NCBI RefSeq assembly: GCF_947500605.1
Contig: NZ_CANMSJ010000006.1
Location: 124,001-188,000, forward strand
Length of the DNA stretch: 64,000 bases
Origin: an uncultured Lacinutrix sp.
GTDB taxonomy: Bacteria > Bacteroidota > Bacteroidia > Flavobacteriales > Flavobacteriaceae
Reading direction: 5' to 3'
Under the pieces are notes generated by a model. That model was not told where the DNA came from. It did no database searches and saw nothing but the letters and a program-made list of their open reading frames with translations. Shown here piece by piece: positions 59,469 through 64,000 of the stretch; position 1 is the first letter of the stretch; every line of letters begins with the position of its first letter. The translations under genes were made by a program, and so were the position numbers.

Positions 59469-62033
59469 TTATTGCTTCATTAATTTAATAACACTCTTAG
59501 TTTCTTTAGAAACAACCGTCATAAAATACAATCCTGAAGCAACATTCGATAAGTCGATTGCTTTAGTTTCGTTCATATTAGACAGATCTACAGTTTTAAT
59601 AAAACGACCGTTAATATCATAAATTTCGGCTTTCACTAAATTTATTTGTCCTGTTTTCTTTAAGTTAAAAGTTCCGTTTGATGGATTAGGATACACTTTA
59701 ACAAAGTTACTTATTGCATCAAACTCTGAAACAGATAATGAATAATCACAGTTATAAACAGTTAACTCGTCTAAAAACCAACCTTCACGACCGTTACATC
59801 CATCAGTTCCTAAATCGAATCTAAAACTTATTATACTATTTGCAGTAACACCTAAAGATGATAAATCGATAACACTTGTTCCCCAACTTCCTTTGTTAGA
59901 ACCAGGATCTGTACCTGTAAAAGCAGCTTGACCAGCCATAGGATTATCATTTCCGGCTCCTGCTGTATTTAACAATCCATTATAACCATTATTAATAAAG
60001 GCAGCAGTAGGCAAATTAGCCCAAGCTCCTGAGTCTATTTTATATTTAATGTTTCCACCATCCCAACTAAGTTCTGTTCCAACATAATGATTAAAAGCCA
60101 TTTCAAAAGTACCTGTTGTAATATTTGGCATTGTAATTTCCGGACTTACCAATCTCATGATTCCATTTTGGAAATCTGTTGCGCAATCTCCTCCATAAGT
60201 ATCACCTATAGGTGCATTTATAGCATAAATACCTGTTCCTACTCTCCCATTTGGAAGCGTTGCTTCTAATTGCCAATCTCTTGCCGTCCAAGTTGCAGTT
60301 GATGCTACTTGCTCAACAGTCCAACCTATCATTCCTGTTTCCCAATCTTCGAAAAAGATTGGATTATTTATACCTGCATCACAAATTGCTGGAGCATCTC
60401 CTATAATAGGTGTAAAACCACATTGTGTAGGCTCTATACGCAATTCTACTGCTAACACAGCATTTACAACTTGTTGCACATCGAAAGCTGTGATTATTTC
60501 TCCTGATGGTCCTGCCGTAGCTGCAGTTGTAGATAAACCTTCAAGGTTAATGCCTATTAAATCGTTAGCAGAAGCTTCTAAAGCATTTGCTAAATCTGTA
60601 AAATTACTTGTTCCTGTTAAATATTGACTCTGTGCTCTCCAAAATATATGAGCAGCTTTTGTAAAACCAATACCTGTAATTACTTGTCCATTATAACTTC
60701 CTCCATCAACCAACAAAGCATAAGCATGATTTGGTACACTTGAATTTATATGCACTCCTCCAGAATCTCCATCACTACACCAATACTGTCCATCTGTAAC
60801 TTTTCCTGGATGCCCATTACAATTAGGGTTCCAAAGATCACGAATTGGAGCACTAAAAAATGTAGCGTCCTCTCCCATTCTCCATCTGTCTGAACTATTA
60901 CAACCATTTCTTAAAGAAAAATCTTCTCCAGCATCTTCGTAATTATTAATTAAATCTATGGTTTCTCCCCAAATATCTGAATACGACTCATTAATAGCTC
61001 CAGATTGCCATGCATAAATTAAACCACTTGTGTACTCTGTATAGGCGTGTCCCCATTCGTGAGCAATAACATCGTCTGCTGCAGTACCGTCTGTATAATT
61101 TGTAGTCGTACCATTCCAACTTGCATTTGCTACATTAGGATTATTATTTATGGTAAGCATTTTTCCGCCAGCGCCATCAAAAGATTCGAAACCAAAAGTG
61201 TTATTAAAAAAATGATACATGTGTGCAGAAGTCTCTACCTCATTTTTTTGCCATATTGTTAATGTTCCAGGAAAAGGATCTCCTTCTTCCCAAACAGTGT
61301 TTGATAAATCATTTTCGAAAACCTCACGATCTAACGCATGTGCAATACCTGTAAACTGCTCTACAATATTTCCATTGTGTGCGTTTACAAATACAAACTC
61401 CCTTACATCGTTGTTGTTTCTTACTTCAATTTCATAAACCAAATAATTAGCACCTTTAAAGCCTTGCGCTAATCCTTTTTGGAACACATATAACTTACTC
61501 TGGTGCGCTTGTAATGCATCACCCGAATTATTAATATCTTGATTTTCGATAGTTTGAATAGCAATTGCATTAGCTTCAGTTTTAGATAAATTAACTGTAG
61601 CATTCAATTTAATATCTGTAATATAATTACCGTTTATAGCCGTTAAATTGTTTTCAGCATTAAAATGAAATAATAATTTTCCATCGTAAACAGGTACTCC
61701 ATTATATAGCTGATTTAAAACAACATGCTTAAGTCCTAAATTATCGACTTCTTCTACTTCTAATTTAAAAATACCGTTGGTATCTTTAATATTGTAAATT
61801 GATTTGTTTTCATTTAAAAAATTGAACGCCTTTTCTACAACCGAATTACCATTCAGTTTTAAAGGATTATCGTTCGAGAATTTAATAAATTTAGGAACGT
61901 TAGAATCTTTGTTAATGGTAACAAATGCATTTGTTTTTTGTTTAAAGTTTTCAATAGCTCTTTCTGTGGTTTGCGCTTGAGAAAAAGCCGAAAACAAAAA
62001 GCAAACTAAGAGTAGACTTTTAATAATTTTCAT
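59469..62033 (-). CDS. secreted M4-family metalloprotease with T9SS sorting domain
   Basis: 854 residues. A signal peptide (1-20) precedes an FTP/PepSY propeptide (to about 230). The catalytic domain has HEWGH at 325-329 and the third zinc ligand Glu 349 in GAINESYSDIWGE, a thermolysin-type site. After a linker there is a beta-sandwich domain (about 560-760) with a C-terminal sorting domain from KVYPNPSNGTFNL to the end (YFMTVVSKETKSVIKLMKQ region), the type A T9SS signal. It is exported across the outer membrane and probably degrades extracellular protein. Confidence 0.95.
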   Translation of the reverse strand: MKIIKSLLLVCFLFSAFSQAQTTERAIENFKQKTNAFVTINKDSNVPKFIKFSNDNPLKLNGNSVVEKAFNFLNENKSIYNIKDTNGIFKLEVEEVDNLGLKHVVLNQLYNGVPVYDGKLLFHFNAENNLTAINGNYITDIKLNATVNLSKTEANAIAIQTIENQDINNSGDALQAHQSKLYVFQKGLAQGFKGANYLVYEIEVRNNNDVREFVFVNAHNGNIVEQFTGIAHALDREVFENDLSNTVWEEGDPFPGTLTIWQKNEVETSAHMYHFFNNTFGFESFDGAGGKMLTINNNPNVANASWNGTTTNYTDGTAADDVIAHEWGHAYTEYTSGLIYAWQSGAINESYSDIWGETIDLINNYEDAGEDFSLRNGCNSSDRWRMGEDATFFSAPIRDLWNPNCNGHPGKVTDGQYWCSDGDSGGVHINSSVPNHAYALLVDGGSYNGQVITGIGFTKAAHIFWRAQSQYLTGTSNFTDLANALEASANDLIGINLEGLSTTAATAGPSGEIITAFDVQQVVNAVLAVELRIEPTQCGFTPIIGDAPAICDAGINNPIFFEDWETGMIGWTVEQVASTATWTARDWQLEATLPNGRVGTGIYAINAPIGDTYGGDCATDFQNGIMRLVSPEITMPNITTGTFEMAFNHYVGTELSWDGGNIKYKIDSGAWANLPTAAFINNGYNGLLNTAGAGNDNPMAGQAAFTGTDPGSNKGSWGTSVIDLSSLGVTANSIISFRFDLGTDGCNGREGWFLDELTVYNCDYSLSVSEFDAISNFVKVYPNPSNGTFNLKKTGQINLVKAEIYDINGRFIKTVDLSNMNETKAIDLSNVASGLYFMTVVSKETKSVIKLMKQ

Positions 62034-62081
62034 AGAGATTTTTTTTAGTCTCGCTAAATTACTTGATTATCAGGTACAAAA

Positions 62082-62108
62082 AAAGCCCAACTCGTTAAAG
62101 TTGGGCTT
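62082..62108 (-). terminator. rho-independent terminator after ndk
   Basis: AAGCCCAACT (62083-62092) pairs with AGTTGGGCTT (62099-62108); on the minus strand a T-run follows. It terminates ndk. Confidence 0.9.
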
Positions 62109-62136
62109 AAATGTGTGTTTTTACCGTTTAAAAGTC

Positions 62137-62556
62137 TTAAAACATCTCTCTTCCTGAGAAATGAAAAGCACCTTCAATTGCAGCATTTTCATCACTATCA
62201 CTTCCGTGTACAGCATTCTCTCCTATTGAAGCAGCATATAGTTTACGAATAGTACCTTCTGCAGCATCTGCAGGATTTGTAGCACCAATTAAAGTTCTAA
62301 AATCATCAACAGCGTTATCTTTTTCTAAGATGGCAGCTACTATAGGACCACGTGTCATGTACTCAACTAATTCTCCAAAGAAAGGTCTTTCGTTATGTAC
62401 TGCGTAAAATGCTTCAGCATCAGCTGTAGTCATTTGCGTTAATTTCATTGCTACGATTCTAAAACCAGAAGCATTAATTTTTTCTAAGATTGCTCCAATA
62501 TTTCCTTTTTCAACAGAATCAGGCTTAAGCATTGTAAATGTTCTATTTGTTGCCAT
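62137..62556 (-). CDS. ndk: nucleoside-diphosphate kinase
   Basis: 139 residues. The start [13 protein letters not shown] and the catalytic histidine in NAVHGSDS (His 117) are conserved. It transfers the gamma phosphate from ATP to nucleoside diphosphates through a phosphohistidine. Transcribed alone from a TACTTTTG box, divergent from the NrnA-type gene. Confidence 0.97.
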   Translation of the reverse strand: MATNRTFTMLKPDSVEKGNIGAILEKINASGFRIVAMKLTQMTTADAEAFYAVHNERPFFGELVEYMTRGPIVAAILEKDNAVDDFRTLIGATNPADAAEGTIRKLYAASIGENAVHGSDSDENAAIEGAFHFSGREMF

Positions 62557-62579
62557 TTTAATTTTTTATAAATTTGGTG

Positions 62580-62587
62580 CAAAAGTA
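62580..62587 (-). promoter_or_regulatory. -7 promoter box for ndk
   Basis: The minus strand reads TACTTTTG followed by C, an exact TAnnTTTG match, about 24 bases from the ndk start. Confidence 0.55.
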
Positions 62588-62632
62588 GTACAATTCTATT
62601 TATAAACAATAATTTTCAATATTAAAAAATTG

Positions 62633-62641
62633 TATCTTCGC
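62633..62641 (+). promoter_or_regulatory. -7 promoter box for the NrnA-type gene (near-leaderless)
   Basis: TATCTTCGC resembles TAnnTTTG with one mismatch. Its G at 62640 is seven bases before the ATG at 62647, predicting a transcript that begins at or next to the start codon. Confidence 0.45.
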
Positions 62642-62646
62642 AACCT

Positions 62647-63666
62647 ATGACTATACAAGATATTTTAGAGATAAAAGCACTCTTATCGACACCAAAAAAA
62701 ATAGCAATTATACCGCATAAAAATCCAGATGGAGATGCAATTGGCTCTACACTAGGTTTATTACATTATTTATTACAACTTAATCAAGATGCTAAAATTA
62801 TTGCTCCCAATGATTTTCCTGACTTTTTAAAATGGCTACCAGGTGTAGAAACCATTAAAAATCATGAGATGGAAATGGAGGAAACAGAAGCATTTATAAA
62901 TGATGCAGATGTTCTTTTTACTTTAGATTTTAACGCTTTTCACCGTACAGGTAATATGGAAACCGTTTTGGCTAATAGTAGTGCTTTAAAAATAATGATT
63001 GACCATCACCAGCAACCAGACGACTATGCTAAATATATGTTTAGCGATGTGTCTATGAGTTCTACTTGTGAAATGGTTTATCATTTTTTAGATAAACTTG
63101 ATGCTTTAGACAAAGTAAATGCACAAATAGCAACTTGCCTTTATGTTGGTATAATGACAGATACAGGATCGTTTAGATTCCGCTCTACAACAAGTACAAC
63201 ACATAGAATTATTGCTAATTTAATAGACAAAGGCGCAGACAATACTGCAATACATAATAATGTTTACGATACTAATAGCTACAACCGTCTACAATTATTA
63301 GGTTGTGCTTTAAGTAATTTAAAAGTATTGCCAGAACATAAAGCAGCATATATTACGTTATCTCAAAAAGAGTTACGCGATTTAGATTATAAAAAAGGAG
63401 ATACAGAAGGTTTTGTAAACTATGCCTTATCGCTTAACGATACTGTTTTAGCAGCTATTTTTATTGAAGATAAAAAACAAGGTATTATTAAAATATCTTT
63501 ACGCTCTAAAGGTAACTTTTCTGTTAACGAATTGTCTCGTGCTCATTTTGAAGGTGGAGGCCACACAAACGCTGCTGGAGGTAAAAGTGACACTTCTTTA
63601 GAAGAGACCGTTGAAAAATTTATTAGTATATTACCTGCTTATAGTAAAGCCCTAAATAATGAATAA
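62647..63666 (+). CDS. nrnA: DHH-family phosphoesterase, NrnA type (oligoribonuclease/pAp phosphatase)
   Basis: 339 residues. DHH motifs: HKNPDGDAIGS (24-34; Asp 28, Asp 30), LDFNAFHR, IMIDHHQQPDD (about 116-126), and DTGSFRFRST. The DHHA1 end reads FEGGGHTNAAGG. It removes short RNA dinucleotides and dephosphorylates pAp. The start codon of the next gene overlaps this stop by eight bases. Confidence 0.94.
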   Translation: MTIQDILEIKALLSTPKKIAIIPHKNPDGDAIGSTLGLLHYLLQLNQDAKIIAPNDFPDFLKWLPGVETIKNHEMEMEETEAFINDADVLFTLDFNAFHRTGNMETVLANSSALKIMIDHHQQPDDYAKYMFSDVSMSSTCEMVYHFLDKLDALDKVNAQIATCLYVGIMTDTGSFRFRSTTSTTHRIIANLIDKGADNTAIHNNVYDTNSYNRLQLLGCALSNLKVLPEHKAAYITLSQKELRDLDYKKGDTEGFVNYALSLNDTVLAAIFIEDKKQGIIKISLRSKGNFSVNELSRAHFEGGGHTNAAGGKSDTSLEETVEKFISILPAYSKALNNE

Positions 63667-64000
63667 ACTTATACTTCTACTCTTTGCTTTTACTTGTGTT
63701 TTTGCTTGTAAATCGCCAGAAGCTAGAAAGCCAGAAACTGTAAAAACAGGTTCTTTTATTGAAGAATCTGCTATACGCAACAAAAAGCTATACGAAGCTG
63801 AGGAAAAAGCAATAGAAGCCTACATTACTGCACAAAGTACTAAAGAATTTAAAGCTTCAGAATTTGGATTTTGGTTTTCTCAAGACTCGTTGGTTAGTGT
63901 TGACAATTCTAAATTACCAGAATTTAGCGACATCGTTAATTTTGACTATTCTATTTCTGCTTTAAACGGACAAGTTATATATTCGGCTTCAGAATTAAAA
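63659..64000 (+). CDS. gldI: gliding-motility lipoprotein GldI-like (FKBP-type isomerase), 3' partial
   Basis: 114 residues visible before the window ends. A lipoprotein signal ends at FACKSPEARK (Cys near 17), followed by TGSFIEESAIRNKKLYEAEE. Both the lipoprotein form and position after the DHH phosphoesterase match gldI of Flavobacterium, an FKBP-type peptidyl-prolyl isomerase of the gliding machinery; the isomerase domain lies beyond the edge. It overlaps nrnA (ATG at 63659). Confidence 0.8.
   Translation, partial: MNKLILLLFAFTCVFACKSPEARKPETVKTGSFIEESAIRNKKLYEAEEKAIEAYITAQSTKEFKASEFGFWFSQDSLVSVDNSKLPEFSDIVNFDYSISALNGQVIYSASELK

Noticed and set aside
1-64000. A CRISPR array or cas genes
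   Set aside because: No set of equally spaced direct repeats and no Cas-type protein was found on either strand.

Overview
The window is AT-rich DNA from a member of the Bacteroidota, almost certainly a marine-type Flavobacteriaceae. I infer this from a type IX secretion sorting domain on an M4 metalloprotease, a gldI-type gliding lipoprotein at the right edge, many -7 promoter boxes of the form TAnnTTTG with no obvious Shine-Dalgarno sequences, and family-typical gene groups (SpoIIM/DUF4129/DUF4350/MoxR/DUF58; a split methylmalonyl-CoA mutase; a Bacteroidota-type signal peptidase I with a large insert).

Layout. 1-5.7 kb: a tight operon of membrane proteins with a MoxR ATPase and a DUF58 protein, cut at the left edge. 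5.8-8.8 kb: an OmpA-like porin, Dps and an OxyR-type regulator. 8.8-12.2 kb: a minus-strand operon that looks like copper handling (small NGKCHL-motif protein, MbnP-like lipoprotein, MbnH/MauG-like dihaem enzyme, outer-membrane barrel). 12.2-22.7 kb: small conserved proteins, an AIM24-family protein, a PadR/PspC/GIN envelope-stress operon, thioredoxin reductase, hemerythrin, a YtxH/holin-like trio and an aldehyde dehydrogenase, then one tRNA-Pro. 22.9-29.6 kb: a sugar dehydrogenase/cytochrome pair, then udk-divIC-mutA-lipoprotein-mutB. 29.9-33.4 kb: a secreted unknown, an AraC regulator, an MFS transporter and a peroxiredoxin-like protein.

33.5-38.6 kb is the accessory region. It carries two cassette-like units: a three-gene set (HAD phosphatase, ComF-like phosphoribosyltransferase, DprA-like protein) and a single gene fusing a GHKL ATPase to a PD-(D/E)xK-type nuclease. 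They are separated and flanked by gene-poor DNA with inverted repeats, one of which folds like an integron attC site. I read both as candidate defence systems. Next to it, 38.8-41.5 kb holds a metallophosphoesterase and a convergent, overlapping CotH-family gene, bracketed by a 23-bp direct repeat that duplicates the region upstream of parA.

41.8-64 kb is mostly housekeeping: parA-parB-DUF5683, dapB, lepB, an AAA ATPase and a TPR membrane protein, WbqC; a minus operon of two small proteins, mutL, two rhomboid proteases and an exo/endonuclease-family protein; ribH, a TPR protein, recF, a DUF721 protein, a cold-shock protein, a secreted M4 metalloprotease, ndk, an NrnA-type phosphoesterase and the start of gldI. 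No CRISPR array, rRNA, transposase or integrase is visible.
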